64,000 nt of DNA from assembly GCA_002279935.1 (NCBI GenBank), contig NCCZ01000009.1:2147-66146 (forward strand), written 5' to 3'. Origin of the DNA: Hyphomicrobium sp. 12-62-95 (GTDB lineage Bacteria > Pseudomonadota > Alphaproteobacteria > Rhizobiales > Hyphomicrobiaceae). Under the pieces are notes generated by a model that did no database searches, was not told the origin of the DNA, and saw nothing but the letters and a program-made list of their open reading frames with translations. Below, one piece after another: positions 33,776-43,900 of this stretch. How positions within the stretch are numbered: position 1 is the stretch's first letter; each line of letters begins with the position of its first letter. The position numbers and the translations under genes are program-made.

Positions 33776-36700
33776 GTGGATAGACCGAACTGGACGGAGC
33801 AACAGCCGCGCACGGCGGCACAGCGCACCGGCCGCACCCGACCACCGGCTCCATCGCCCGCACCCGACCACGCCGCGCGTCTCGGTTCGCAGGGCCGCCG
33901 CCGGTGGCGGGACAGCGAGCAATGGCCGGCTCCGGCGCGTCTAGCCGGCCGGGTCTTGATGTGGTTTGCGCCCGTCGTCATCCTCTCTGTCCTGGCGCTG
34001 ATCGTCCTTTACGTCCGGCTGCTGCAGGGGCCCGTCTCACTCAAGGTTATGGCAGGGCCGATCGAGCGCGGGATCAGCGCGGAATTGCAGGGCCTCACGG
34101 CCAAGGTCGACGATGCCATTCTGCAGCGCGGCCCGAGCGGCGAGTTTGAATTCCAATTGCGCAACTTGCGGCTCTTCGAGGCCGACGGCAGCGTTGTGGC
34201 ATCGGCACCGGTGGCCGGCGTCGCGCTCGATCTGGCGCAATTGATGATGTTCACGGTGGCCCCGCGCCGGGTCGATCTCATCGAGCCGCGGGTGTCGGTG
34301 GTCTATTCCGAGCGGGACGGTCTATCGCTCAGTTTCTCCGAACCGGTGACGGCTGCGCCCGATACGCCGCTATCGGCGGCGCCGGATAAGCCCACGGTCG
34401 CCGAGGTGCCGGCGGCGCCTTCGGCGGCTGTGCCAAGCATGCTGCGTAAGCTGGACCTGGCGCGTGTCATTTCCGAATACTCGGCGCGGGCGCGGCGGCA
34501 GCAGGATGCATCGTCGAACCTGGCGCAGGTCGGGTTTCGTAATGCCACGGTCGATATCGACTACGAGGGCCGGCGCAGCAGCTGGAAGGTTGCCGAGCTG
34601 GCGCTCGATCTCGATCATAAGCGCCGGCGCAGCGTGATCTCTGGTGTTGCGCAGATTGAAAGCGACCGCGGGCGGTGGACGCTCTCGTTGCTGACGGAGG
34701 ATTCGGAGAAGTCGGGGACGCTGACGCTGAAGGCGTCCGTGCGCGATCTGGTGCCGAGCGTGCTGGGGAGAGCATTTCCGAATATGGCGCTGTTGCGCGC
34801 GCTCGATCTGCCGACGGCGGCGAATGCCGCGATCCGGTTCAAGACGACGGGCGAAGTGAACGGCGCTGATTTTGCGGTGGAGACGAGCCGGGGGCTTATT
34901 GATTTTGGATCGGCGATGTCGGCGCCGATGCTGATCGATGCGGGGTTGTTCAACATCAATTACGACGCGGCCACGGAAAAGGTGACGCTGGCTCCGTCGA
35001 CGGTGCGGTGGGGCGACAGCACGGTGACGCTGACCGGCGGCGCGGTGCATGAGACGGCGTCCGATGTATCAAGCTGGGCGTTCAACGTGCGCAGTGTGTC
35101 GGGATCGCTGGCGGCGGAAGAGTTCAAGGTTGCGCCCGTTGCGCTCGATGCCTTTGCGATCGATGGGCGGATTATTCCCGCCACGAACAGGATTGAATTT
35201 TCAAACATCGCGGCTGAGGCGGGCGGCGCGCGTGTCGTGTTTGCCGGGGACGTGATCGCGGGTGACGCGGCGTCAGCCGGATCGCGGATCGATGGGCAAT
35301 TCGGGCCGGGCAACGCGGATGTCGTCAAGGCCCTTTGGCCGCGGATGATGGCGCCCCGCGCGCGGCAGTGGGTGGGCGAGCACCTCGTGTCGGGCTTGCT
35401 CCAACAGGGCACGATGCAATTTCGCAGTGGCGTTTTTGCTGGGCCCAATGCGGTCAAGGGGCGTCATGGCGTGCCGGAAGCCATCGTGCTCGACCTCAAT
35501 GGTCAAGCCGTGAATTTGCAACCGGTCAAAGAGGGGCCGGTGATGACGGCGCCGGCCATCGCCGTGTCGGTCCGCAATCAGGTTTTGCAGATCACATCGG
35601 GCGAGGCGACGATTGGCGCTGGCGCGGCGGGCAGCGTTGCGTTGCGGCAGGTTCGATTTTATGTCGCCGATGTGGATGCGCCGATCGCGGAAGCAGAACT
35701 GTCGTTCAAGGTGCAGTCGGCGCTGGGGCCCGCATTGGAAGCCGTGCGGCAGATGAAGCTGATGAACCCCGACAGCATGACGGTGCCGCCGGACAAAATC
35801 CAAGGCAAGATCGATGGCGACTTTGCCATCCGCTTGCCGCTGTTGCCGGAGATCGAGGCGGACACGGTGGCCGTCGTCGGGCGGGCGAAGATTTCCGATA
35901 TCAAGACAAAAGAGAAAATTGGGATCCTTGCGGTGCAGAGCGGGACGGTGGATGTCACGTTCGCGCCCAACGAGGCGACGGCGAAAGGCGAACTGATCCT
36001 CAACGGCGTGTTGGCGAAACTCGATTGGCGGCGGCAGATGCCGCTCGGCGCGGATCCCATCACGTCACCGCTAACGCTGACGGCCAATCTCGATAATGCT
36101 GACCGGCGGCAACTGGGCATCGACGTCAGCGAGTTCATCGACGGGGAAACGCCGGCGACGGTGGCGTTCGGGGAACCGGTCGTCGAGGGGGCGGCAGGGT
36201 CGGTGCGTGTGATTGCGGATCTGTCGCCGGCGGAGTTTTCGATTTCGCCGCTGGCCTGGAAGAAGCCGCGCGGGCGGCCGGGGCGGCTCGAATTTGAGGT
36301 CGTGCCGGGGACGGTTCACAAGACGGAGCTCAGAAACTTCAAGATCAGCGGCGAGGAGATTGCGGCGGAGGGCTGGGTGGGCTTGTCGGCTGATCAGAAA
36401 GTGCAGGAGTTTGATTTTCCGGCGGTGTCGCTCGATACGGTGTCGCGGTTGAAGATCAGCGGTAAGCGCGGCGCGCGCGACATCGTGGATGTGCGCGCTT
36501 CGGGGCAGACCTTCGACGGGCGCAATTTCTTCCGCTCGCTGTTCACATCCGGCGGGACGGCGTCGAAAAAGATCGCCAACAAGAAGGGTGGCGTCGATGT
36601 GACCGTGTCGGTTGATAATGTGATCGGGTTTTCGGACGCCAACCTGCGTGATTTTTCGCTCCGCATGTCCAAGCGCGGCGATGAGGTGACGGCGCTCGAC

Positions 36701-37528
36701 GCGCGGGGCAAGTTCGATGGCGGCAAGGCCCTGATCGCCATCCTGCAAGCGGAGACGAACGGCACGCGCAAGATCATCTCGGATACGACGGATGCGGGGG
36801 AGACGCTGCGGCTCGTCGGTTTTTATCCCAACATGCAGGGTGGGCGCGGGCGCATCGACATTTATCTCGACGGGAAAGATGCGGAGCAGACGGCGGGTGT
36901 TTTGATCATCGAGGACTTCAAGGTGCTGGGCGACCCGATCGTGTCGGAGGTTGTGTCGAGCGGTTCGGGCGGCGATGGGCCGGCGATCGGCGCGTCGACG
37001 TATGGCCAGCGTAAGGTGGTGCGCGAGGTGTTCGAGTTCGATCGCATGCGGCTGCCGTTTACGGTGGGTTACGGTCAGTTTGCGATCGACGACAGCTATC
37101 TGCGCGGACCGCTTCTGGGCGCGACGATGCGCGGCAAGGTCGATTACACCGCGCAGAAGGTGAACCTGGGTGGCACCTACATTCCACTGCAGGGACTGAA
37201 CAATGCGTTGGGCGGCATTCCGGTGCTCGGACAGATTCTCAGCGGACCGCGTGGCGAAGGGATCTTTGGGATCACGTTCGCGGTGCAGGGCGCGATGGCC
37301 AACCCGCAGGTGGTGGTGAACCCGCTGTCGCTGGTGGCGCCGGGCATTTTCCGCGAGATGTTCCAGATGACGAACCCGAACACGAGTGTGCAGCCGCGCG
37401 CACCGTCGCCGGCGAATGTGCCCATCGACAAGCGCGTGCGCGCGTCGAGTTCAGGCGGGGCTTACGAGGCGCCGGAAACCGTAGACGGGTGGTCGTCGGA
37501 TACGGTCGTGCCGTCGAAGAAGAATTGA
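33776..37528 (+). CDS. YhdP-family AsmA-like envelope protein (DUF3971)
   Basis: 1250 residues. A basic, Pro-rich cytoplasmic N-terminus, one membrane helix at about 61-81 (MWFAPVVILSVLALIVLYV), then a very long periplasmic beta-rich region and an AsmA-like C-terminus (VNLGGTYIPLQGLNNALGGI, then PVLGQILSG and GIFGITFAVQGAM). This matches the alphaproteobacterial DUF3971/YhdP proteins, bridge-like lipid transporters carrying phospholipid to the outer membrane. The frame is intact. A hypothetical gene starts 5 bases after its stop and is probably co-transcribed. Confidence 0.88.
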   Translation: MDRPNWTEQQPRTAAQRTGRTRPPAPSPAPDHAARLGSQGRRRWRDSEQWPAPARLAGRVLMWFAPVVILSVLALIVLYVRLLQGPVSLKVMAGPIERGISAELQGLTAKVDDAILQRGPSGEFEFQLRNLRLFEADGSVVASAPVAGVALDLAQLMMFTVAPRRVDLIEPRVSVVYSERDGLSLSFSEPVTAAPDTPLSAAPDKPTVAEVPAAPSAAVPSMLRKLDLARVISEYSARARRQQDASSNLAQVGFRNATVDIDYEGRRSSWKVAELALDLDHKRRRSVISGVAQIESDRGRWTLSLLTEDSEKSGTLTLKASVRDLVPSVLGRAFPNMALLRALDLPTAANAAIRFKTTGEVNGADFAVETSRGLIDFGSAMSAPMLIDAGLFNINYDAATEKVTLAPSTVRWGDSTVTLTGGAVHETASDVSSWAFNVRSVSGSLAAEEFKVAPVALDAFAIDGRIIPATNRIEFSNIAAEAGGARVVFAGDVIAGDAASAGSRIDGQFGPGNADVVKALWPRMMAPRARQWVGEHLVSGLLQQGTMQFRSGVFAGPNAVKGRHGVPEAIVLDLNGQAVNLQPVKEGPVMTAPAIAVSVRNQVLQITSGEATIGAGAAGSVALRQVRFYVADVDAPIAEAELSFKVQSALGPALEAVRQMKLMNPDSMTVPPDKIQGKIDGDFAIRLPLLPEIEADTVAVVGRAKISDIKTKEKIGILAVQSGTVDVTFAPNEATAKGELILNGVLAKLDWRRQMPLGADPITSPLTLTANLDNADRRQLGIDVSEFIDGETPATVAFGEPVVEGAAGSVRVIADLSPAEFSISPLAWKKPRGRPGRLEFEVVPGTVHKTELRNFKISGEEIAAEGWVGLSADQKVQEFDFPAVSLDTVSRLKISGKRGARDIVDVRASGQTFDGRNFFRSLFTSGGTASKKIANKKGGVDVTVSVDNVIGFSDANLRDFSLRMSKRGDEVTALDARGKFDGGKALIAILQAETNGTRKIISDTTDAGETLRLVGFYPNMQGGRGRIDIYLDGKDAEQTAGVLIIEDFKVLGDPIVSEVVSSGSGGDGPAIGASTYGQRKVVREVFEFDRMRLPFTVGYGQFAIDDSYLRGPLLGATMRGKVDYTAQKVNLGGTYIPLQGLNNALGGIPVLGQILSGPRGEGIFGITFAVQGAMANPQVVVNPLSLVAPGIFREMFQMTNPNTSVQPRAPSPANVPIDKRVRASSSGGAYEAPETVDGWSSDTVVPSKKN

Positions 37529-37533
37529 GCGTC

Positions 37534-38280
37534 ATGTCGTCGGGCGGGGTGAATTCAGACGTGAATGGGCGCATTTATTTTGCCAACAACCCCTGGCCGC
37601 AGGGCCATCGTCTCATGTCGTTCACATGGGGCGGGACGTTGCATCCTGAGATGGGACTCGGGCTGCATTTCGAGCTGCAGAGCGCGGACTACTACGCGGG
37701 GGAGGAGGATGGTTTTCCGTTTACCGATGTGATTGTGGAGGACGCAGAGGACTGGACGCAGAAGGCGGCCTGGGCAAATTATCATGCCTGCACGATCGGG
37801 CCGAGCGCGACCAATTCCCGGCCGGGTATTCTCGTGTCAGACGGTCAAACGGCGTTCCGGTTTGGAGAGCGCGCTTACGAATTTTACGCCGATCCGTTGC
37901 CGGTCACTCTGCCGGACTTTTTCGAGACCAATGCTTTTGGGATCTATCTTCTGGGCCACGATGCGGTGGCGGATCATCACATCCGGTTGACTGAAGAAGA
38001 TGTCAGCGGCTGCTACAGTGTCGATTGGACCGGCAGAATTGCGTTGGCATACGTGGGGGAGACGGACTTCCGGTATCATTTTCGTGTGCAGGCGCAGGGC
38101 GTCCGGTTCGACGCGATCTCACTGTTTTATATGAGGCCCGATCGCGCCAAGGACTATTTTGGCGTCGATCTCGATCCGGGTCTGAGCCCGCTGAATCATT
38201 TGAAGCCGTATGTCAGCGATCCCGAGCGGTTCGTTCTGGAAACGCGCAATGGCGAACTTTTTGCGGTGCGCCGGGTTTAA
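37534..38280 (+). CDS. Conserved hypothetical protein downstream of the YhdP-like gene
   Basis: 248 residues from the ATG at 37534, 5 bases after the YhdP-like stop; the longer frame overlaps that gene. No signal peptide or membrane helix. Rich in aromatic and acidic residues (FTWGGTLHPEMGLGLHFELQ, AWANYHACTIGP, DEFY-type clusters), suggesting a beta-rich soluble protein. No family recognised. Confidence 0.65.
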   Translation: MSSGGVNSDVNGRIYFANNPWPQGHRLMSFTWGGTLHPEMGLGLHFELQSADYYAGEEDGFPFTDVIVEDAEDWTQKAAWANYHACTIGPSATNSRPGILVSDGQTAFRFGERAYEFYADPLPVTLPDFFETNAFGIYLLGHDAVADHHIRLTEEDVSGCYSVDWTGRIALAYVGETDFRYHFRVQAQGVRFDAISLFYMRPDRAKDYFGVDLDPGLSPLNHLKPYVSDPERFVLETRNGELFAVRRV

Positions 38281-38300
38281 GTCGGCTGGTCGTCACGCGC

Positions 38301-39563
38301 TCAGGCCGGCTTGAGCAGGACGTGTTTCTTTTTGCCGAGGGAGAGTTTGATGATGCCGTCGGCGGTGAGGTCGCGGGTGGTTAGGATTGCTTTTTCGTCG
38401 GTTGCGGTCGCGTCATTGACCTTCAGTCCGCCGCCTTGAATCTGGCGGCGGGCTTCGCCGTTGGATTTGACGAGGCCGGCGGTGACGAAGGCGGCGAGAA
38501 CGCCGATGCCGGCTGTGAGATCTGACTGCGCAATGGTGACGGTCGGCAGGTCGGTGGCGAATGCGCCATCCTCGAAGGTTTTGCGCGCGGTTTGCGCCGC
38601 GGCGTCGGCCTTATCGCGGCCGTGGACGAGGGCGGTCGCTTCGGTGGCAAGAATTTTTTTGGCTTCGTTGATTTCCGCGCCGCCGAGGGCTGCGAGACGC
38701 GCGACCTCGTCCATTGGCAATAGCGTAAAGAGCTTTAGGAAGCGGGCGACGTCGGCGTCTTCGGTGTTGCGCCAGAATTGCCAGTAATCGTAGGCGGGGA
38801 GCTGGGCTTCGTTCAGCCAAACAGCGCCGCTGGCTGTCTTGCCCATTTTGGCGCCGGACGCGGTGGTGAGGAGAGGGCAGGTCAACGCGTGGAGCGGATG
38901 CTTGACGCCCATGCGGCGGCCGAGATCGAGGCCCATGACGATGTTGCCCCACTGGTCGGAGCCGCCCATCTGGGTGTTGCAGCCGTAGCGGCGCGCCAGT
39001 TCGACGAAGTCGTAGGACTGGAGCAGCATGTAGTTGAATTCGATGAAGGAGAGTTCCTGCTCACGGTCGAGCCGGAGCTTGGCCGAATCCATCGTGAGCA
39101 TGCGGTTGACGGAGAAGTGGCGGCCGACGTCGCGCAGGAATTCGATGTAGTTGAGTTTGGCGAGCCACTCGGCGTTGTCGAGCATGATCGCGTCGTGTGT
39201 GCCGTCGCCGAATGTGAGAAACTTGGCGAAGACCTGTTTGATGCTGTCCTTGTTGGCGTCAATTTCTTCGACTGAGCGCAATTGGCGGGTTTCGTCGCGG
39301 CCGGAGGGGTCGCCGATGCGTGTGGTGCCGCCGCCCATGAGGGTGAGCGGTTTGCCGGCGCCGGTCGCCTGCAGCCAGTGCAGGATCATGATGGAGAGCA
39401 GGTGGCCGATGTGCAGCGACGGCGCGGTGCAGTCGTAGCCAACGTAGGCGATGACCTTGCCCTCGGTGGCGAGCTTATCCAGGCCTTCGAAGTCGGAGGT
39501 CTGGTGGATAAAGCCGCGCTCGGTGAGGGTGGCCAGGAATTGGCTTTTGGCAGTGTGGGTCAT
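38301..39563 (-). CDS. tyrS: Tyrosyl-tRNA synthetase
   Basis: 420 residues from the ATG at 39563; the open frame further upstream is noncoding and overlaps the anmK promoter. Class I signature PSLHIGHLL (HIGH), tyrosine/ATP pocket [19 protein letters not shown], and KMSKS variant [11 protein letters not shown]-terminal S4 domain carries [17 protein letters not shown]. Charges tRNA-Tyr. Length is normal for bacterial TyrS. Divergent from anmK. Confidence 0.97.
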   Translation of the reverse strand: MTHTAKSQFLATLTERGFIHQTSDFEGLDKLATEGKVIAYVGYDCTAPSLHIGHLLSIMILHWLQATGAGKPLTLMGGGTTRIGDPSGRDETRQLRSVEEIDANKDSIKQVFAKFLTFGDGTHDAIMLDNAEWLAKLNYIEFLRDVGRHFSVNRMLTMDSAKLRLDREQELSFIEFNYMLLQSYDFVELARRYGCNTQMGGSDQWGNIVMGLDLGRRMGVKHPLHALTCPLLTTASGAKMGKTASGAVWLNEAQLPAYDYWQFWRNTEDADVARFLKLFTLLPMDEVARLAALGGAEINEAKKILATEATALVHGRDKADAAAQTARKTFEDGAFATDLPTVTIAQSDLTAGIGVLAAFVTAGLVKSNGEARRQIQGGGLKVNDATATDEKAILTTRDLTADGIIKLSLGKKKHVLLKPA

Positions 39564-39684
39564 CGTCTTGCGGCCGGACTTTCTCGGGTGGGGGCCGCGG
39601 CGGGGTTGGGCGGCCGCCAGCGGTGCTGTAGGATCATGTAAACTCCGGCGCAAATTGCATGACGGCGGGGGTGGGAGCAAGCCG

Positions 39685-40791
39685 ATGCGCGCGCTGGGAT
39701 TGATGAGCGGCACCTCCATGGACGGGATTTCGGTGGCGCTCGTCGATACGGACGGGGAAACGGTGTCGGCGCGCGGGCCGGCGATGACGTTTGCCTACAA
39801 CTCCCACGAGCGGGCGGCGATCGCGCGGGCGATGGGGGAGGCGCGCGCGATGACGACGCGGGGCGAGCGGCCGGGGTCGCTAGCTGAGACGGAAGCGATG
39901 CTGACGGAGCGGCACGCGGCGGCGATTGCGGATTTTTTGGCGGCGCAAGGTGTCGCGCGGGCGGACATCGACGTCGTCGGGTTTCATGGGCAGACGGTTC
40001 TGCACCGGCCGGACGAGGGTCTGACGGTGCAGTTGGGCGACGGGGCGAAGCTGGCTGAACTCTGCGGTCTGACGGTGGTGCATGACCTGCGCGCGCGGGA
40101 TGTGGCGGCGGGCGGGCAGGGGGCGCCGCTGGTGCCGGTGTATCACCGGGCTCTGGTGGCGGGCATGGCGCAGCGGCCCGTTGCGATCGTCAACATCGGC
40201 GGGGTCGCGAATGTGACCTATATCGGGCGCGATGGGGCGCTGACTGCCTTCGATACGGGGCCTGGAAATGCGCTGCTCGACGATTGGATGATGAAGCGGG
40301 CGGGCGTCGCGTATGACCGCGACGGGGTGACGTCGGGTGATGGAACAGCGGACGAGGCCGTGCTGCGGTTTTGTCTGTCGCATTCGTTTTTCGCCGAGCC
40401 GCCGCCCAAGTCGCTCGACCGGAATGCGTTCATTTGGGATGTGGTCGAGTGGATGACGCTGGAGGATGGGGCGGCGACGCTGGCGGCATTCACGGTGGCG
40501 GGGATCGCAAAAGCGCGGGAGCATTTTCCAGAAGAGCCAGCGTTGTGGATCGTGGCCGGCGGCGGAAGAAAGAATCGCACGATCATGAGCGGATTGGCCG
40601 GGCTGGTGCAGAACGCGGTGGTGCCAGCGGAGGCGGTTGGGCTTGATGGCGATGCGTTGGAAGCGGAGGCTTGGGCCTATTTGGCGGTGCGCGCTTTGAA
40701 GGGGTTGGCGATCACGTTTCCTGGTACGACGGGTGTACCGGAGCCGCTGACGGGCGGGGTTATTTCGCGCCCGGTGCGCGCGTTGGGTTGA
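39685..40791 (+). CDS. anmK: Anhydro-N-acetylmuramic acid kinase
   Basis: 368 residues from the ATG at 39685. ATP-binding [15 protein letters not shown] at the start, [11 protein letters not shown] (active-site region with the catalytic Asp in [19 protein letters not shown]), [11 protein letters not shown] and [13 protein letters not shown]. Phosphorylates 1,6-anhydro-MurNAc for peptidoglycan recycling. Divergent from tyrS, the usual arrangement in many alphaproteobacteria. Confidence 0.97.
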   Translation: MRALGLMSGTSMDGISVALVDTDGETVSARGPAMTFAYNSHERAAIARAMGEARAMTTRGERPGSLAETEAMLTERHAAAIADFLAAQGVARADIDVVGFHGQTVLHRPDEGLTVQLGDGAKLAELCGLTVVHDLRARDVAAGGQGAPLVPVYHRALVAGMAQRPVAIVNIGGVANVTYIGRDGALTAFDTGPGNALLDDWMMKRAGVAYDRDGVTSGDGTADEAVLRFCLSHSFFAEPPPKSLDRNAFIWDVVEWMTLEDGAATLAAFTVAGIAKAREHFPEEPALWIVAGGGRKNRTIMSGLAGLVQNAVVPAEAVGLDGDALEAEAWAYLAVRALKGLAITFPGTTGVPEPLTGGVISRPVRALG

Positions 40792-40803
40792 GGATGATCG
40801 AAG

Positions 40804-41070
40804 ATGCCGCTGGTTCGTTTGCTAATGCCTTTGGGGCTCATCGTGTTTGGAGCGGTGGCGGTATTTATGGGAGCGATGGTTTTGCTCGGCGGGTTGAGGG
40901 CTGGCGAGATCGGCTGGTCGTCGGGCCCTGTGGGGGCGGTGACGGAGACGCGTATTCGCAAGGCGGATGATCCCGACGGGTTCTGGCGCGTGATGGGATT
41001 GGGCGGCGCGTTGCCGTTGGTGCTTGGCTTCGGGGCGGTCGTGGCCGGTCGACGGATGCTGCGCTCATAA
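40804..41070 (+). CDS. Small membrane protein, two predicted helices
   Basis: 88 residues with hydrophobic stretches at about 5-31 (LLMPLGLIVFGAVAVFMGAM) and 66-82 (LGGALPLVLGFGAVVAG) separated by a charged loop. It starts 12 bases after anmK and ends before the terminator at 41074, so it is probably the last gene of that operon. No family recognised. Confidence 0.6.
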   Translation: MPLVRLLMPLGLIVFGAVAVFMGAMVLLGGLRAGEIGWSSGPVGAVTETRIRKADDPDGFWRVMGLGGALPLVLGFGAVVAGRRMLRS

Positions 41071-41073
41071 ACA

Positions 41074-41101
41074 AAAAGCCCCGCATTGAAGCGGGGCTTT
41101 T
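41074..41101. terminator. Bidirectional Rho-independent terminator
   Basis: Perfect 11-bp stem AAAAGCCCCGC (41074-41084) and GCGGGGCTTTT (41091-41101), loop ATTGAA. The U-tract on one strand and A-tract on the other make it work for both the anmK operon and the convergent hydrolase gene. Confidence 0.88.
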
Positions 41102-41111
41102 CGATGTGAGA

Positions 41112-41885
41112 TCAATCGTCGCCGTCGTCGCCGCCGCTGGACAGCGCGCCGGGCGGTGGTTCGGCCTTCTCGCGCTCGCGTTCCTTCTGGCGCTCGGCTT
41201 CGCGTTCGCGCTCGCGGGCTTTCTTGGTTTCGTATTCTTCTTCGGCCTGGGCCAAACGGCGGTCGAGATAGCCGCCGACGACGGTTTGCAATTCTTCGGT
41301 CTTGTTTTCGAAGAAGTGGTTGGCGCCGGGGACGACCTCGTGATCGATCTTGATGCCGCGCTGGGTCTTCAGCTTGGTGGAGAGTTCGGCAACGGAGGCG
41401 GTGGGCACGACGCGGTCCTTGTCGCCATTGATCATCAGGCCCGACGATGGGCATGGCGCGAGGAAGGAGAAGTCGTAGAGGTTGGACGGCGGGGCGACGC
41501 AGATGAAGCCGTCGATCTCGGGGCGGCGCATCAAAAGCTGCATGGCGATCCAGGTGCCGAAGGAGACGCCGGCGATCCAGCAGTATTTCGCGTCGGGCTT
41601 GACGATCTGGAGCCAATCGAGGGCGCTGGCCGCATCGGCGAGTTCGCCGGGGCCGCCATCCCAGAAGCCCTGGCTGCGGCCGACGCCGCGGAAGTTGAAG
41701 CGCAGGACGGAGAAGCCGCGCTCAGCGAACGTATAATAGAGCGAGTAGACGACCTGATTGTTCATCGTGCCGCCGAACTGCGGGTGGGGATGCAGGATCA
41801 GGGCGATGGGGCTGTCGGGCTTTGGGTCGTGGTGGTAGCGGGCCTCGATCCGGCCGGCGGGCCCATTCATAATCAGTTCGGGCAT
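41112..41885 (-). CDS. Alpha/beta hydrolase (dienelactone-hydrolase-like)
   Basis: 257 residues. The fold is shown by LILHPHPQFGGTMNN (oxyanion region), LRFNFRGVGRSQG, the nucleophile elbow AGVSFGTW, the acid in INGDKDRVVP and the catalytic His in PGANHFF. Homologues are annotated only as hydrolases, so the substrate is unknown. The C-terminal ~45 residues are an extremely charged, probably disordered or coiled-coil tail (KKAREREREAERQKEREREK). Confidence 0.88.
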   Translation of the reverse strand: MPELIMNGPAGRIEARYHHDPKPDSPIALILHPHPQFGGTMNNQVVYSLYYTFAERGFSVLRFNFRGVGRSQGFWDGGPGELADAASALDWLQIVKPDAKYCWIAGVSFGTWIAMQLLMRRPEIDGFICVAPPSNLYDFSFLAPCPSSGLMINGDKDRVVPTASVAELSTKLKTQRGIKIDHEVVPGANHFFENKTEELQTVVGGYLDRRLAQAEEEYETKKAREREREAERQKEREREKAEPPPGALSSGGDDGDD

Positions 41886-42023
41886 AGGACTTCGGGGCCT
41901 CGTGTTGTCGCTGCGGGCGGCCGATGCGGCCGGGCGGGGTCTGCCTGTTTGACGGAAAAAACTTCAGTTTTGAGCGCTTTAGGCGCCTCACGCAGCCGTG
42001 TTGTCGCGTTGGCCGCGCAATAC

Positions 42024-42052
42024 TTGACTTCGTTGCTCGGAATTTCCATAAA
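42024..42052 (+). promoter_or_regulatory. Candidate promoter of the iscR-suf operon
   Basis: TTGACT (42024-42029), a 17-base spacer and CATAAA (42047-42052) form a plausible sigma-70 promoter 175 bases upstream of the iscR start. The rest of the 341-base gap 41886-42226 holds no gene. IscR normally represses its own promoter, so an operator is expected around the boxes; I could not define it confidently. Confidence 0.45.
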
Positions 42053-42226
42053 CAGTCGAGATTAGAACTCTTCGAAAGAGTGGTTCGGACAGGCCAAAGG
42101 CCGGTTCCGGGCGGGCGGTCCTCTTAACACGAGAGGGGTGCCCGATTGCAAGCGCCGTGACGCTAGAGCCTGCGGGCTAGAGGCGCGCGGGGATGCGATT
42201 CGGCTTCGAAATGTGGAGGACGCGCA

Positions 42227-42709
42227 ATGGAGCTGACGACGCGAGGACGCTATGCCGTGATGGCGATGGCTGACTTGGCGCGTCAAAGTGCCGGGCAGCC
42301 GGGGGCCGGGGAGCCTGTCGCGCTGGCAGCGATCGCGGAGCGGCAGAAGCTGTCGCTCGCCTACCTGGAGCAGCTTTATGCGCGCCTGCGGCGTGCTGGG
42401 ATCGTGGTTTCGGCGCGCGGGCGCAGCGGCGGCTATGTGCTCGGACGGGCTGCGACTGACATTTCCATCGCCGACATTCTGACGGCTGTTGAGGAAGAAA
42501 CGCGCATGACGCGCTGCTCGGGCGAGGGCGATGTGGGGTGTCTCGGCGACACGCGCTGCATCACGCACGGTCTGTGGCAGGCGCTGGGCGCGCATATCGC
42601 GCAGTTTTTTACGTCCGTGACATTGCAGGACGTGATCGACGGTGGGCCGCATGTATTGGGTGGGCAGGGTCAGGTTCAGGCTGAGCGCGAGAGGTTTGCT
42701 GCCGAATGA
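42227..42709 (+). CDS. iscR: Rrf2-family iron-sulfur regulator IscR
   Basis: 160 residues. N-terminal winged helix (MELTTRGRYAVMAMADLARQ; recognition part RQKLSLAYLEQLYARLRRAG; RGRSGGYVLGR wing). The cluster-binding region has three cysteines in RCSGEGDVGCLGDTRC. IscR senses Fe-S status and controls the SUF genes. GTGGAGGACGC just upstream gives the ribosome-binding site. Its stop overlaps the start of the next gene (ATGA). Confidence 0.95.
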   Translation: MELTTRGRYAVMAMADLARQSAGQPGAGEPVALAAIAERQKLSLAYLEQLYARLRRAGIVVSARGRSGGYVLGRAATDISIADILTAVEEETRMTRCSGEGDVGCLGDTRCITHGLWQALGAHIAQFFTSVTLQDVIDGGPHVLGGQGQVQAERERFAAE

Positions 42710-43839
42710 CGACGCCGCGCACATACCTCGATCATAACGCAACGCAGCCGCTGCGTGCGGAAGCGCGCGCGGCGATGATTGCGGCGATGGACCGGTTCGG
42801 CAATCCGTCGTCGGTGCATGCGGAGGGGCGTGCGGCGCGGGCGATCGTCGAGACGGCGCGCGAGCAGGTGGCGGCGCTTGTCAATGCGAAGCCAGGCGAA
42901 GTGGTGTTCACGAGTGGCGCGACGGAGGCCAATGCGCTGGCGATTGGCGGGCGGGCTTGGAGCGCCGTTTTGTTCGGTAATGCCGAGCATGCGGCGGTGC
43001 TGGCGCCGGTGCGTAGATTGAAAGCGGCTCTGATGGAATTGCCGTGCCGCGCGGATGGTGTGCAGGACATTTCCGGTGCTGAATCGTGGGCTTCGCAGTT
43101 GCCGGCATCGGATGGCGCGGTGTTCGCAAGCTTGGGGTTGGCGAACGGTGAGACGGGTGTGGTGCAGCCGGTGGCGGAATTCGCGGCCACGTTGGCTCCG
43201 TTCGGTGTGGTGGTTCATAGCGATGCCGCGCAGGCGGCGGGACGGATGCCTGTCGATTTTAGGGCGCTCGGCGTGTCGCTGATGTCGGTGTCGGGCCACA
43301 AGATGGGCGGACCAAAGGGCGTCGGCGCGCTGATTGTGCGCGATGGAACGCCGATTGATGCGCTGCTCGTCGGCGGTGGGCAGGAGAAGCGGCGCCGCGC
43401 TGGAACGGAGAGCGTGGTTGCGATTGCGGGCTTTGGGGCGGCGGCTGAGGCTGCGCGCCGCGCGCTTGATCAGGTGCCCACGATCGCAGCGCTGCGGGAC
43501 GGTCTGGAAGCGGCGATTTTGCGTAATACAACTGGTGCAGTTGTGATTGGCGCGGGTGTGGAGCGGTTGGCGAATACGTCGCTGATTGCGATGCCCGGCA
43601 AGACGGCCGAGACGCTGGTGATCAAGCTCGATCTGGCAGGTTTTGCGGTGAGTGCGGGCGCTGCGTGTTCGTCGGGCAAGGTGGCGTCGAGCCATGTGCT
43701 GGAGGCGATGGGCGTTTCGCCGGAGATCGCGCGTGGCGCGGTTCGTGTGAGCCTCGGGCCGGGCACGACGGCGGACGATATCGAGAGATTTGTCGCGGCG
43801 TGGACCGCTGCGACGGGGACGGCGGCGCTGGCCGCCTAG
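42706..43839 (+). CDS. Cysteine desulfurase, IscS/NifS type
   Basis: 377 residues, PLP enzyme releasing sulfur from cysteine. YLDHNATQPLR start, PLP contacts around FTSGATEANALAIGG, the Schiff-base lysine in SVSGHKMGGPKGVGAL, and the persulfide Cys in SAGAACSSGKVASSHVL. This is a class I (IscS-like) enzyme, distinct from SufS at 47614. It is translationally coupled to iscR. It probably supplies sulfur for Fe-S assembly or tRNA thiolation. Confidence 0.93.
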   Translation: MTTPRTYLDHNATQPLRAEARAAMIAAMDRFGNPSSVHAEGRAARAIVETAREQVAALVNAKPGEVVFTSGATEANALAIGGRAWSAVLFGNAEHAAVLAPVRRLKAALMELPCRADGVQDISGAESWASQLPASDGAVFASLGLANGETGVVQPVAEFAATLAPFGVVVHSDAAQAAGRMPVDFRALGVSLMSVSGHKMGGPKGVGALIVRDGTPIDALLVGGGQEKRRRAGTESVVAIAGFGAAAEAARRALDQVPTIAALRDGLEAAILRNTTGAVVIGAGVERLANTSLIAMPGKTAETLVIKLDLAGFAVSAGAACSSGKVASSHVLEAMGVSPEIARGAVRVSLGPGTTADDIERFVAAWTAATGTAALAA

Positions 43840-43900
43840 AGACGAGACGATTGGATACGAACGGCGCACCCCTTGAGGGCGTACGGGAGAAGAGGACGAG